This document shows, piece by piece, positions 34,610 to 43,981 of a stretch of 64,000 nucleotides of DNA. The position numbers were made by a program, and so were the translations under genes. A model generated the notes under the pieces. The model was not told the DNA's origin. It ran no database searches and saw nothing but the letters and a program-made list of their open reading frames with translations. Numbering within the stretch: position 1 is the first letter of the stretch; every line of letters starts with the position of its first letter. The stretch is from an uncultured Tenacibaculum sp. (GTDB taxonomy: Bacteria; Bacteroidota; Bacteroidia; Flavobacteriales; Flavobacteriaceae), in NCBI GenBank assembly GCA_947492185.1, contig CANLMR010000006.1:124001-188000 (forward strand). Direction: 5' to 3'.

Positions 34610-35701
34610 TTATATAATACAATTATATATAATAAACTTTGAGTTTTTACTTATTATTGAGACTTTAGAAAATAGTTTTTCTAAATGAGTTTTATAATTT
34701 AAATGAAGATTAGCCACCAGCATAAAGCGCCCTTCCTCTTTTAAACATTTTTTTATTTTTTTAAATAAATCAATAGTTATTTCAATATTATTTTCATGTT
34801 CAAAATGAAATGGTGGATTTGAAACTATCAAATCAAAATAATTGTTCTCAACACCTTCTATTGTATCTGTACAGATAAATTTAGCTTTTCTATTGGGTAG
34901 ATTCAGTTTTGAGGATTCAATAGCTAAATTAAAATCATCTACTAAAGTAACCGCAGCATTATTTTTTTGCTTTAAAACTTCATATGAGATTATACCATTT
35001 CCTGAAGCAACATCTAAAACTTCATTTTCATTTTCTCTTATCTTTAAATGTTCCAGTAAAAATTGAGTACCAATATCTATTTTATCTGAAGAAAAAACTC
35101 CATACAATTGTTTTAAAACAGTATCTTCCCATTTAATAGTATTGACAAACTCTTTTGCTTTAATAGTTTTTTTAGGTTTCTTTAAAATAAGTAACCTAGC
35201 TTTTTTCCATGCTTTTGTTTGAATTATACTTTCAAAATATTGTTCTGCAATTTTTAAATAAGCAGAAGAAAAATATTTGGTCATGAAACCACAAACAACT
35301 TCAGTACCAACATGTGCTGATTGATATATTTGAAATAAAAATAATTCAAATAATTCTAAAGATTTTGGGATTTTTAGTAAAGCTACATCAACTTTATCCA
35401 ATAAATCAAGAGGAGTATTAAAATTTACATCAACAGATAATTTATTCTTCTTTAAGTTGTTAATTATTGCTTTTTTTTGACTAGCATAAGTCCAAATAGT
35501 TTCTAATTCTTTCTCATGCAAAGTACAATTCCAAAACCCAAAACGATCATTAAACAAATGAAATCTGTTTTGCTTGTAGTCTTTAATATAATCTAACACC
35601 AAAAGTTCAGCATTACTCCAAGCACGCAAAGTATTATCCTTCGTTTCAGGATATCGAATCAATGTAAACTCTTCAGAGTTAATTTGTATATTTTTTTTCA
35701 A
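34610..35701 (-). CDS. RlmG-like 23S rRNA guanine-N2 methyltransferase
   Basis: The 363-aa protein has two halves, as in RlmG/RsmC. The N-terminal non-catalytic Rossmann domain (LIRYPETKDNTLRAWSNAELLVLDYI ... DVALLKIPKSLELFELFLFQI ... KAWKKARLLILKKP) matches RlmG. The C-terminal SAM domain has VLDVASGNGIISYEVLKQ (motif I), the catalytic DLIVSNPPFHFEHEN (motif IV) and GRFMLVANLHLNYKTHLEKLF. E. coli RlmG makes m2G1835 in 23S rRNA. The frame opens with TTG at 35701; the only nearby ATG is out of frame. It lies 29 bp downstream of the glutamate synthase-like gene. Confidence 0.85.
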   Translation of the reverse strand: MKKNIQINSEEFTLIRYPETKDNTLRAWSNAELLVLDYIKDYKQNRFHLFNDRFGFWNCTLHEKELETIWTYASQKKAIINNLKKNKLSVDVNFNTPLDLLDKVDVALLKIPKSLELFELFLFQIYQSAHVGTEVVCGFMTKYFSSAYLKIAEQYFESIIQTKAWKKARLLILKKPKKTIKAKEFVNTIKWEDTVLKQLYGVFSSDKIDIGTQFLLEHLKIRENENEVLDVASGNGIISYEVLKQKNNAAVTLVDDFNLAIESSKLNLPNRKAKFICTDTIEGVENNYFDLIVSNPPFHFEHENNIEITIDLFKKIKKCLKEEGRFMLVANLHLNYKTHLEKLFSKVSIISKNSKFIIYNCII

Positions 35702-35730
35702 AAAGCATTAAGTTAACTAATAATATAATC

Positions 35731-37242
35731 TTAATTAAAATAAATTTGATCCAACGAAGTAATATCTCCAGCTTTATTTCTTCTAAAAATATCTTTTGCC
35801 TTCACTTCCTCAATAGAATTTTTACCCATTGCAGAAACTACTTCTTTAACAGCAGCTATAGTTTTAGTATGATAATTTTTTACTCTAATATTTTTATCTT
35901 CTACAACTAATGCTTCAACTAAATCTTCATCTTGAGTTGCTACTCCAACTGGACATGTATCTAGATTACATTCTCTAGCTTGAATACAGCCTAAACTTAA
36001 CATAAAACTCCTAGCCATACCAATAGCATCAGCTCCCATTGCTTTTAATTTAATTATATCAAAAGCATCTACTGCTTTTCCGCTGGCTATAATTTTTATT
36101 TGATTTTTTAAATTATACTTTACAAGAGTTTTATAAACAAATGATAAACCATCTAATAATGGAGTACCAACATAATTAGTAAATTCTAACGGTGCTGAAC
36201 CGGTACCTCCTTCTCCTCCATCAACGGCAATAAAATCAGGGTAGTTCCCAGCTTCAGTAAAAGCTTTAATCATTTCTTCTATCTCTTCATTATTACCTAC
36301 ACAAAATTTAATCCCAATAGGTTTTCCATTACTCAATTCTCTTACTTTTTGAAGAAAAACTATCATCTCTTTAAAATTAGAAAATGCCGAATGACTTGGT
36401 GGTGAATCTACTCTAGTAAAAGGCTCAACTGATCTAATTTTGGATATCTCTTCCGTATTTTTCTTTGCTGGCAAAATACCTCCATGACCTGGTTTTGCTC
36501 CTTGAGACAGTTTAATCTCAATCATTTTTACCTCTGGTCTTACGGCATTTTCTCTAAATATTTCATCGTCAAAATATCGCTTCCCTTCTATTGTTTTTCC
36601 TGCTCCAAAATATCCTGTTCCCACTTGAAAAATTAAATCTCCTCCTTGTAAATGATAAGGTGAAACTCCTCCTTCTCCAGTATTATGGGCAAAACCCCCC
36701 ATTTTTGCTCCCTGGTTTAACGCCATAATGGCATTTTTACTTAAAGAACCAAAAGACATTGCTGAAATATTAATTATTGAACTTTTATATTTCTGAGTAC
36801 ATTTATCAGAACCAAATTCAACTTCCTCTCCACCTACATTATGATGATCTGTTGGAAATATAGAATGCTTTACAAATTCATAACCTTTTTCGTACAAATT
36901 ATGTTGCGTTCCAAAAGGAATGGTTTCAATTTCTTTTTTAGCTCTTTGATAAACAATACTTCTCTTTTCTCTGTTGATAGGAGTACCATTTAAATCATCT
37001 TCAATAAAATATTGTTGAATTTTTTCTCGTTCTTCCTCAAAAAACCATCTTAATCTTGCAACAATTGGAAATGCTCTCATTAACGAATGTTTTTTTTGAA
37101 TAAACGCATCATAAATTGCCAATAAAGTAAAAGCAGAAGCTATAGTAAGAAGAATGTAGTTTCCTAAATCTGGAATAAACCAAACTAATACTCCACATAA
37201 AACATTAATAACAATAACTATTGCTAAGATGGTATCTCTCAT
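35731..37242 (-). CDS. FMN-binding glutamate synthase family protein
   Basis: The 503-aa protein starts at the ATG at 37242 (MRDTILAIVIVINVLCGV); the open frame runs on to 37401 through a terminator and is not coding there. Two N-terminal membrane helices precede a GltB-type FMN/central domain: GTGYFGAGKTIEGKRYFDDE, LSQGAKPGHGGILPAKKNTEEI, PDFIAVDGGEGGTGSAPLEFT and GADAIGMARSFMLSLGC. Three to four cysteines in CIQARECNLDTCPVGVATQ fit the 3Fe-4S cluster. The glutaminase domain of true glutamate synthase is absent. The actual reaction of this family is not established. It follows rpmE2 after a terminator. Confidence 0.9.
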   Translation of the reverse strand: MRDTILAIVIVINVLCGVLVWFIPDLGNYILLTIASAFTLLAIYDAFIQKKHSLMRAFPIVARLRWFFEEEREKIQQYFIEDDLNGTPINREKRSIVYQRAKKEIETIPFGTQHNLYEKGYEFVKHSIFPTDHHNVGGEEVEFGSDKCTQKYKSSIINISAMSFGSLSKNAIMALNQGAKMGGFAHNTGEGGVSPYHLQGGDLIFQVGTGYFGAGKTIEGKRYFDDEIFRENAVRPEVKMIEIKLSQGAKPGHGGILPAKKNTEEISKIRSVEPFTRVDSPPSHSAFSNFKEMIVFLQKVRELSNGKPIGIKFCVGNNEEIEEMIKAFTEAGNYPDFIAVDGGEGGTGSAPLEFTNYVGTPLLDGLSFVYKTLVKYNLKNQIKIIASGKAVDAFDIIKLKAMGADAIGMARSFMLSLGCIQARECNLDTCPVGVATQDEDLVEALVVEDKNIRVKNYHTKTIAAVKEVVSAMGKNSIEEVKAKDIFRRNKAGDITSLDQIYFN

Positions 37243-37287
37243 TTTCTTTAAATTTTTAGTTGGATAAAAATACAAGATTTCTTGTAT

Positions 37288-37320
37288 AAAAAAAGCTCTA
37301 ACTTTTTTGTTAGAGCTTTT
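37288..37320 (-). terminator. Terminator of rpmE2
   Basis: 12-bp stem aaaagctctaac / gttagagctttt (37291-37302 and 37309-37320), loop tttttt; followed on the minus strand by a T run. It lies 23 bp past the rpmE2 stop. Confidence 0.85.
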
Positions 37321-37342
37321 TAATATTATGCTAAAGTAAAAA

Positions 37343-37594
37343 TTACTTTTTGAACTTTGAATATTTGTTTTTGAACTTATCAATACGTCCTGCTGTATCA
37401 ACTAACTTAGACTTACCAGTATAAAACGGGTGAGAAGTTCTAGAAATTTCTAATTTTACTAATGGATACTCTACACCATCTACATCTAAAGTTTCTTTAG
37501 TATTTGCTGTAGATCTTGTTAAAAATACATCTCCGTTTGACATATCTTTAAATGCTACCATTCTATAATTTTCTGGGTGTATACCTTTTTTCAT
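37343..37594 (-). CDS. rpmE2: 50S ribosomal protein L31, type B
   Basis: The 83-aa protein [20 protein letters not shown] ... [14 protein letters not shown] is a type B L31 (the zinc-independent or C- form). The CxxC...CxxC zinc-binding residues of the L31 C+ paralogue are absent. Family knowledge: C- forms replace zinc-containing L31 under zinc limitation in species having both; many Bacteroidota, as far as I recall, carry only this form. Which applies here cannot be judged from one window. It has its own terminator. No promoter with a full consensus was found in the ~185 bp upstream. Confidence 0.95.
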   Translation of the reverse strand: MKKGIHPENYRMVAFKDMSNGDVFLTRSTANTKETLDVDGVEYPLVKLEISRTSHPFYTGKSKLVDTAGRIDKFKNKYSKFKK

Positions 37595-37780
37595 CTTTAT
37601 AAACTTTTAATTTAATGTGAATTTGTTTAAAATTGGTAAGGTTTCAAACGCCTTCAGAAAAATCAAAAAACCTGCAATGGCTATTTGAGGGTGCAAATTT
37701 AACCCTTTTTTTTAAATTGCAAACAAATAAATTAGTTTATTTGTATTTAAATTACACAAAAAATCCGCAACCAAAGTAAT

Positions 37781-38824
37781 ATGAAATTTATCAAACAAGC
37801 TTCAATCCTTAGTTTACTTCTTTTAACTTTAAATTCTTGTGGAGAAGCAAGTTACCGTTTTAAAATAAATGTTCCTAACAAAACCTCGTTAGGAAAAACA
37901 ATTAACATAAAATTTGAACAGTTAGAAGGTAATAAAATAGATAGTGTTCACTTGTATGCTGGCACCAAACGTTTAACATTAGAAAATAACTCTACAACTC
38001 TAAACACAAATATACTTGGAGTAGGTAAACATCCAGTTACTGCATTAGCTTTTATACCCGGAAAGGTTAAAAGAGTCAACAATTCAGTCGAGGTATTTTC
38101 AAACAAAAAATATGATAACTATACATATAAAATCATAAATACATATCCACACGATAGTAAAGCTTTTACACAAGGGCTTGAATATCATAATGGGTTCTTG
38201 TATGAAACTACTGGACGAAATGGACAATCTTGGTTACGTAAAGTAGAACTTAAAACAGGAAAAGTTTTACAACAATATGACTTAAGTGATAAGTATTTTG
38301 GAGAAGGAATGACAATTGTAGATAATCAAATTTTTTGGTTGACTTGGAAAGCTGGTAAAGGTTTTATCTTTGATTTGGATACTTTTAAAATCATAAGAGA
38401 ATTTAAGTACAAAAAAAGTATTGAAGGATGGGGATTAACACACTCTGAAACTCAATTAATAAAGTCAGATGGAACGAATAAAATTTGGTTTTTAAATCCT
38501 AAAACGCAAAGAGAAGAAAGAAGCATTCAAGTATATACTCCAAAGGTAACTTTAGAAAAATTGAACGAATTAGAGTATATAAACGGAAAAATATATGCGA
38601 ATTATTGGCAACAACCGTTTATAGCTATAATAAATCCTGACAATGGTGTAGTTGATGGTGTTGTTGTTTTAAAAGATTTAGTAACAGAAATCAAGAAAAC
38701 TCAAAAAATTTCTGACGGTGATGATGTATTAAATGGAATTGCTTTTGATAAGGAGAATAATCGTTTATTTGTTACTGGAAAAAATTGGGGTAAATTATTT
38801 GAAATAGAAATCATTAAGAAATAA
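37781..38824 (+). CDS. Glutaminyl-peptide cyclotransferase (Glu_cyclase_2 type) lipoprotein
   Basis: The 347-aa protein has a lipoprotein signal (SLLLLTLNSCGE). Residues ~25-105 form a beta domain (FKINVPNKTSLGKTINIKFEQLEG). The rest is a five-bladed-propeller glutaminyl cyclase of the plant/bacterial type: TYPHDSKAFTQGLEYHNGFLYETTGRNGQSWLRKVEL, YFGEGMTIVDNQIFWLTWKAGKGFIFD and LNGIAFDKENNRLFVTGKNWGKLFEIE. The acidic FGEGMT and SDGDDVLNGI residues fit the active site. It would convert N-terminal glutamine to pyroglutamate on exported proteins in the periplasm. It is 8 bp ahead of the beta-helix lipoprotein gene, so cotranscribed. Confidence 0.9.
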   Translation: MKFIKQASILSLLLLTLNSCGEASYRFKINVPNKTSLGKTINIKFEQLEGNKIDSVHLYAGTKRLTLENNSTTLNTNILGVGKHPVTALAFIPGKVKRVNNSVEVFSNKKYDNYTYKIINTYPHDSKAFTQGLEYHNGFLYETTGRNGQSWLRKVELKTGKVLQQYDLSDKYFGEGMTIVDNQIFWLTWKAGKGFIFDLDTFKIIREFKYKKSIEGWGLTHSETQLIKSDGTNKIWFLNPKTQREERSIQVYTPKVTLEKLNELEYINGKIYANYWQQPFIAIINPDNGVVDGVVVLKDLVTEIKKTQKISDGDDVLNGIAFDKENNRLFVTGKNWGKLFEIEIIKK

Positions 38825-38832
38825 TCGATATT

Positions 38833-40341
38833 ATGAAGTATATACAGACTGTTCTTATTTTAGTAGTTATCATTGCTATTAGTTCTTGTAGAAAAGATTT
38901 CAGTACAATTGCTAGTTCTGGTAAATTAGAATTTTCTAAGGACACTGTATTTTTAGATACTATTTTCAGTAATATTGGCTCTTCAACTTATAACTTAAAA
39001 GTATATAATCGTAGTAATAATGCTATTAGTATTCCTGAAATTCGTTTAGAAAATGGAATTACCTCTAACTACCGTTTAAATGTTGATGGAATTCCTGGTA
39101 AAATTTTTCAGGATATTGAAATTTTAGCAAACGATAGTATGTTTGTATTTGTTGAAACCACTATTGATTTTAATGCAGTACCAGATCCTTTATATATCGA
39201 TAAAATTTTATTTGACAACGGAGATAATCAACAAGATGTTGATTTAGTTACTCTTGTACAAGATGCTACTTTTATTTTCCCAGAAAGAGACCCTATAACT
39301 ATGGAAATAGACCAACTAAGCTTAAATGGTCAAGCCACCACAATTCAAGGACGGTATTTAGAAGATAGCGAACTAACTTTTACAAACGAAAAACCTTATG
39401 TTATTTACGGATATGCAGCAGTACCAGCCAATAAAACATTAACTATAGAAGCTGGTGCTAAAATTCATTTCCACGACAATTCGGGATTAATTATTGATAA
39501 TGAAGGAACTTTAAAAGTGAATGGAACTTTAAATGAAAAAGTAACTTTTGAAGGAGATAGATTGGAACCCTTTTTTGATAACGTTCCTGGACAATGGGGA
39601 ACAATCTGGATGCGTGCAGGTAGTAAAGATAATGAACTAAATAACACAATAATTAAAAACGGGATTATAGGTGTTTTAGTTGATAGTTTAGGAACAGCCG
39701 GAGTACCAACTCTTAAAATAGATAATACAGAAATTTATAATAATTCTAGTTTTGGAATTTTAGGTAGAGAAGCACAAATAGAAGGAAACAACGTTGTAGT
39801 TGGTGATGCTGGTCAAGCTTCTTTAGCGGGTACAGTTGGTGGTTCATATAATTTTACACATTCTACCTTTGCAAACTATTGGAACAACAGCTTACGTTCT
39901 TTACCTGCGGTTTTAATAAATAACTTTTTTGTTTTTGAAAACGATCAAGGACAAGAAGTAACTGCTACTAGAGATTTAATTGCCGCTAATTTTACTAATT
40001 GTATTATTAATGGTGGTAATAATATTGAATTTGTTTTAGATAAAGTTGATGGTGGACTTTTTAATTATTTTATTGAAAACTGTTTAATTCAATTTGATGA
40101 TTTCAACAATTCTTTTGCTAATAATAACGAGTTAAATTTTAATGATACTTCGCATTATTTAAACAACATTATTAATGGAAATCCTGATTTTATTGGAAGG
40201 TTTGATGAAGATTTTAGAATAAGTGATCAAAGTGATGCGATTAACAAAGCAAAAGCGACTTCTATATCTCAAGATTTGTTAGGAATGGATAGAACAACTT
40301 CTCCAGATATTGGCGCTTATCAATACATAATTTCTAATTAA
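38833..40341 (+). CDS. Parallel beta-helix surface lipoprotein
   Basis: The 502-aa protein has a lipoprotein signal (LVVIIAISSC). An N-terminal Ig/abnormal-spindle-like beta domain follows (DTVFLDTIFSNIGSSTYNLKVYNRSN). From ~170 onward lies a right-handed parallel beta-helix: VIYGYAAVPANKTLTIEAGAKIHFHDNSGLIIDNEGTLKVNG, IIKNGIIGVLVDS and FGILGREAQIEGNNVVVG. The end SPDIGAYQY is the typical choice-of-anchor-Q finish. Carbohydrate binding or cleavage is typical of the fold, but no catalytic residues can be named. Second gene after the glutaminyl cyclase; cotranscription is likely. Confidence 0.85.
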   Translation: MKYIQTVLILVVIIAISSCRKDFSTIASSGKLEFSKDTVFLDTIFSNIGSSTYNLKVYNRSNNAISIPEIRLENGITSNYRLNVDGIPGKIFQDIEILANDSMFVFVETTIDFNAVPDPLYIDKILFDNGDNQQDVDLVTLVQDATFIFPERDPITMEIDQLSLNGQATTIQGRYLEDSELTFTNEKPYVIYGYAAVPANKTLTIEAGAKIHFHDNSGLIIDNEGTLKVNGTLNEKVTFEGDRLEPFFDNVPGQWGTIWMRAGSKDNELNNTIIKNGIIGVLVDSLGTAGVPTLKIDNTEIYNNSSFGILGREAQIEGNNVVVGDAGQASLAGTVGGSYNFTHSTFANYWNNSLRSLPAVLINNFFVFENDQGQEVTATRDLIAANFTNCIINGGNNIEFVLDKVDGGLFNYFIENCLIQFDDFNNSFANNNELNFNDTSHYLNNIINGNPDFIGRFDEDFRISDQSDAINKAKATSISQDLLGMDRTTSPDIGAYQYIISN

Positions 40342-40527
40342 TCTATTTAATCTTTTTAGTTTAACTAAACACTTCCTACCGTTTATCGAATTTTAGCTAA
40401 AACACTGAAGTTCTGCCGTATATTTGTATCAAAGTTTGTTTCATTATAATTATTTATAGTAGTTAATTTGGTTTGTAAAGGACTATTTGTTGAGGACAAT
40501 GAGTAGTCCTTTCTATTTTCATATATT

Positions 40528-41523
40528 TTATCTACTACAAATATCTGCAAAACATTGTTTATCATCCAACATTAAAGCTAATGCTTTAGTTTGTTTTTTG
40601 ATTCCATATACACTTTCATATTCTACAAGTTCCTTAAAATATATAATGGTGTTATGTCCACTCAATTTTCCTAAAAAAGAAAGATATTGAATACTATTAT
40701 CTTCTATATCTTTTGAAGTCAACGCTACTCTTTCAATATTACCAGTTTTTATTACAGCTTTACCAGCAAATCCAAATCGTAATAAAACTTCTTTCTTCTC
40801 TTCATTGTAAACTATTGGTCTTTTTGAAATTGACTTAAAAAGTGCAATCAACTGAAATAAAGTATATACACTTAAAACAGTTAAAACCCAAGCTAAACTT
40901 ATACTCCATTTAGAAACTAATACATGTAAAACAAAAGTTTCTATTAGAATCACAAGTATTATACCTAATATAACACCATTATAGCTTCCTTCTTTGTTGT
41001 AAGTGAAAGTATTTTTTCTAGATTTATGTTTCTTCCAGTCAAAAAACACATAATAAAAAACTGTAAGTTCTGTTGCAAAAAAATGAGCAATCTTTTCCGG
41101 AAGAATATCCTTTACAGCTATTTGAATAGCATCATAAAAATCCAAATTAGCTTTACTCGTTTTAAAAGCTTTAAAAATTAAACTAGCTTTATAAATAACA
41201 AAACTAAATACACCTAGTTCTATAAAGGGTATTACAAAACCTTTAACCCAACTTAGTAATTCTTGATCCTCTATAGGAATTAATAAACTTGCTATAATAG
41301 TACAAATAACAAAAACGGTAAGAATTGTGATTTTAGGAACTTCTTTATTTCTGATAAAAAAGAAATAAATTAAAGGTATTGTAAATAGAAAATCTATAGT
41401 TATATACACAGACAAATCATTACTATAATAACTAGATTTTAACAACACAATAAGGCTCAATAAAAGTAAAGCAGGAATAATTATAAAATTAAACCTGCTT
41501 AAATATTTATATGATGTAAACAT
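40528..41523 (-). CDS. Unknown polytopic membrane protein
   Basis: The 331-aa protein has about eight hydrophobic helices in two groups: residues ~12-130 (FNFIIIPALLLLSLIVLL, FLFTIPLIYFFFI, ILTVFVICTIIASLLIP, FVIPFIELGVFSFVIYK) and ~183-235. An ~85-residue C-terminal cytosolic domain (KRPIVYNEEKKEVLLRFGFAGKAVIKTGNIERVALTSKD) looks PH-like, as in membrane proteins with a bPH2-type tail. The central AHFFATELTVFYYVFFDWKK block is conserved-looking. I do not recognise the family. It ends 186 bp before the beta-helix gene, with which it is convergent, and lies 73 bp downstream of the amidohydrolase. Confidence 0.75.
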   Translation of the reverse strand: MFTSYKYLSRFNFIIIPALLLLSLIVLLKSSYYSNDLSVYITIDFLFTIPLIYFFFIRNKEVPKITILTVFVICTIIASLLIPIEDQELLSWVKGFVIPFIELGVFSFVIYKASLIFKAFKTSKANLDFYDAIQIAVKDILPEKIAHFFATELTVFYYVFFDWKKHKSRKNTFTYNKEGSYNGVILGIILVILIETFVLHVLVSKWSISLAWVLTVLSVYTLFQLIALFKSISKRPIVYNEEKKEVLLRFGFAGKAVIKTGNIERVALTSKDIEDNSIQYLSFLGKLSGHNTIIYFKELVEYESVYGIKKQTKALALMLDDKQCFADICSR

Positions 41524-41596
41524 AACTACTTATTTATATCTATTAGTAGATATTTTAGATAGTTTGTTACGTTTTAAATCATTTAATTTTAACATT

Positions 41597-42880
41597 TTAT
41601 TCATTCTTATAAACAACACCATTTTTCATCACAAAAACTACATTTTCCATAGTCTTGATGTTTTTCGTAGGATCTTCGTCTACAGCAATAATATCTGCAA
41701 AAAAGCCTTTTTTAATTTGCCCCACTTCATTTTCCATTTTTAAAATTTTAGCATTAGTTATTGTAGCAGATTGAATAGTTTCCATAGCTGGCATTCCAGC
41801 TTCTACCATATAACCAAATTCTTTACTATTATTTCCATGTTTAAACACTCCAGCATCAGTACCAAAAGCAATACCTACTCCTCTTTTGTATGCTTTTGTA
41901 AACGTACCTTGAATTTGAGGACCAACTGCTAATGCTTTAGGTACAACTATTTCTGGAAAATATCCTTTTACTTTAGCTTTTTCTACAACTTCCTTTCCTG
42001 CAGTAATAGTAGGCACTAAATAAACATTATACTTTTTCATTAAATCCATAGTAGCCTCACTCATATAAGTTCCGTGCTCTATAGTTTTTACACCTCCAAT
42101 TATAGCACGTTGCATTCCTTCATCTCCATGAGCATGAGCAGCCACATGCATTCCATAATCTTTAGCTGTTTCACAAATAGCTTTTACTTCTTCAATAGTA
42201 AATTGAGGATTATCTCCGCTTTTTGCTACACTTAAAACACCTCCAGTAGCCGTAATTTTGATACAATCTGCTCCGTTTTTATATCGTTGTCGAACCGCTT
42301 TCTTAGCATCTTCAACACTATTTACTATACCCTCTTTTGGTCCAGGATCTCCTATTAAAACTCTTCTACTTCCATTTGTCGGATCAGCATGACCTCCTGT
42401 AGTCGCTAAAGCTTTTCCAGCAGTAAACACTCTTGGACCTGGAATTTTCCCTGCATCAATTGCTTTTCTAATAGAAATATTCACTCCTGTTCCACCTAAA
42501 TCTCTAACTGTAGTAAATCCTTTTAATAAAGTGGTCTTGGCAAAACCAACCGAATTAAAAGCTACATCTGCTTCGTCTAAAACATATCTTTCTAATCTAG
42601 TTCTTGGTCCAAATTCGTTTTCAATATGGACATGCATATCTATTAAACCAGGCATAACTACCTTATTTTTTAAATCTATAAGCTTATCTGTTTTGTTTCT
42701 AGGAATTGCATATCCGTCCAAAACATTTATAATTTTATTATTAATTACAACTATGGTTTGTTTGGTTTTAATTGTTCCAGATTTAGTATCAATTAATTTA
42801 CCACAAAGTATATATGTAGTTTGCCCAACTAAACAAATTGTAGAAAATAAAAAAAGACAAAGAAGAAGTAGTTTTCTCAT
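41597..42880 (-). CDS. Exported amidohydrolase (imidazolonepropionase/prolidase-like)
   Basis: The 427-aa protein has a signal peptide (MRKLLLLCLFLFSTICLVGQ). The amidohydrolase fold follows: DMHVHIE (HxH metal pair), DCIKITATGGV (probable carboxylated Lys), VAAHAHGDEGM and TIEHGTYM (His ligands), and FGTDAGVF (catalytic Asp). The layout matches the periplasmic Xaa-Pro dipeptidase/carnosinase-like amidohydrolases common in Bacteroidota; the precise dipeptide or lactone substrate is unknown. All metal ligands are present, so it should be active. Divergent from the DUF898 gene, 118 bp away. Confidence 0.9.
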   Translation of the reverse strand: MRKLLLLCLFLFSTICLVGQTTYILCGKLIDTKSGTIKTKQTIVVINNKIINVLDGYAIPRNKTDKLIDLKNKVVMPGLIDMHVHIENEFGPRTRLERYVLDEADVAFNSVGFAKTTLLKGFTTVRDLGGTGVNISIRKAIDAGKIPGPRVFTAGKALATTGGHADPTNGSRRVLIGDPGPKEGIVNSVEDAKKAVRQRYKNGADCIKITATGGVLSVAKSGDNPQFTIEEVKAICETAKDYGMHVAAHAHGDEGMQRAIIGGVKTIEHGTYMSEATMDLMKKYNVYLVPTITAGKEVVEKAKVKGYFPEIVVPKALAVGPQIQGTFTKAYKRGVGIAFGTDAGVFKHGNNSKEFGYMVEAGMPAMETIQSATITNAKILKMENEVGQIKKGFFADIIAVDEDPTKNIKTMENVVFVMKNGVVYKNE

Positions 42881-42998
42881 TTTTAATAAAAAATTAAGTT
42901 TAATAGAACTCTAAAATAGATAATTTCGTAATAAAAAGGCAAAAGTTGTGTAACAGAAAATAAAATCGCAATTTTGGTTTATTAATAGCAAACTATTT

Positions 42999-43970
42999 AT
43001 GGAAGGTTTTTCTGGACTTTTTTCGGATAAAAAACAAATTAATTATTTTGGAAAAGGGAGTGAATTTGTACTCATTTATTTCAAAAATATACTCTTAACA
43101 ATAATTACACTAGGAATTTATTATCCTTGGGCTAAGGTTGAAATACTTAACTATCATTATAAATCGACAGAAATAGATAAAAATTCATTTGTTTTTCATG
43201 GAACAGGTAAAGAGGTATTTGTTGGATTTATTAAAGTCTATACCGTTCTATTACTTTTCTATTCTTTTTTATTTTATGGAGCATTTACTAATAACCCAAC
43301 TTTTACAGCAATTACAGTTGGAGTGTTTTATTTATTACTCATTTTATTAATACCTTTTGCTATTCATGGTGCTATTCGATATAGATCTTCTAGAAGTTCA
43401 TGGAAAAGTATTCATTTTTCTTATTTAGGAGATAAAATGGAATTATTTTGGAAATGTATCATTGGAACATTACTTACAATTTTAACTTTAGGTATTTATG
43501 GAGCCTGGTTTAGTGTTGATTTAAGAAAATATATATTTAGTCATTTACGTTTTGGAAATCTTTCATTTGATTTTAAAGGAAAGGGAGATACTTTATTCTG
43601 GATTAACCTAAAATTCTTTTTCCTCTTTTTTCTTACTCTTGGAATTTACACGATATGGTATATCAAAGAATTATACACGTTTTATGCTGAAAACACAAAA
43701 ATCACTCAAAACGGAAGAGACATTAGTTTTAACTTTACAGCTAAAGCGGGAGATGTTTTTGAGTTATTAATTGTAAATTTTTTACTTGCTATTTTAACTT
43801 TTGGATTAGCAACTCCTTGGATCATCATAAGAACCCATGCATTTATTTTTAGATTTTTAGAGATAGAAGAAGGCTTGAATACGGATACAATCCAGAAAAT
43901 AAATTACGATAATTATAGCAATGCTACAGGAGATAGTTTTTTGGATTTCCTAGAACTTGATCTTTTATAA
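42999..43970 (+). CDS. DUF898 (YjgN-like) membrane protein
   Basis: The 323-aa protein matches DUF898. It has FGKGSEFVLIYFKNILLTIITLGIYYPWAKVEILNYHY near the N terminus. The same theme is repeated twice later (WKCIIGTLLTILTLGIYGAWFSVDLRKYI; FFLFFLTLGIYTIWYIKELYTFY). The family name pattern LGIYxxW...V/LRxY is clearly visible in all three. It is an integral inner-membrane protein with about seven helices; function is unknown. It is followed after 11 bp by the SDR gene and then by sprT-like and manC genes on the same strand. Confidence 0.88.
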   Translation: MEGFSGLFSDKKQINYFGKGSEFVLIYFKNILLTIITLGIYYPWAKVEILNYHYKSTEIDKNSFVFHGTGKEVFVGFIKVYTVLLLFYSFLFYGAFTNNPTFTAITVGVFYLLLILLIPFAIHGAIRYRSSRSSWKSIHFSYLGDKMELFWKCIIGTLLTILTLGIYGAWFSVDLRKYIFSHLRFGNLSFDFKGKGDTLFWINLKFFFLFFLTLGIYTIWYIKELYTFYAENTKITQNGRDISFNFTAKAGDVFELLIVNFLLAILTFGLATPWIIIRTHAFIFRFLEIEEGLNTDTIQKINYDNYSNATGDSFLDFLELDLL

Positions 43971-43981
43971 ATCTCATTTTG

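Noticed and set aside
37243..37401. N-terminal extension of the glutamate synthase-like protein
   Set aside because: The extra 53 codons read through the rpmE2 terminator and into rpmE2; the internal ATG at 37242 starts a typical membrane helix.
40383..40565. 60-aa minus-strand frame between the beta-helix gene and the unknown membrane protein
   Set aside because: Low-complexity, overlaps the end of the membrane protein gene, no recognisable content. I see nothing else in this 186-bp gap.
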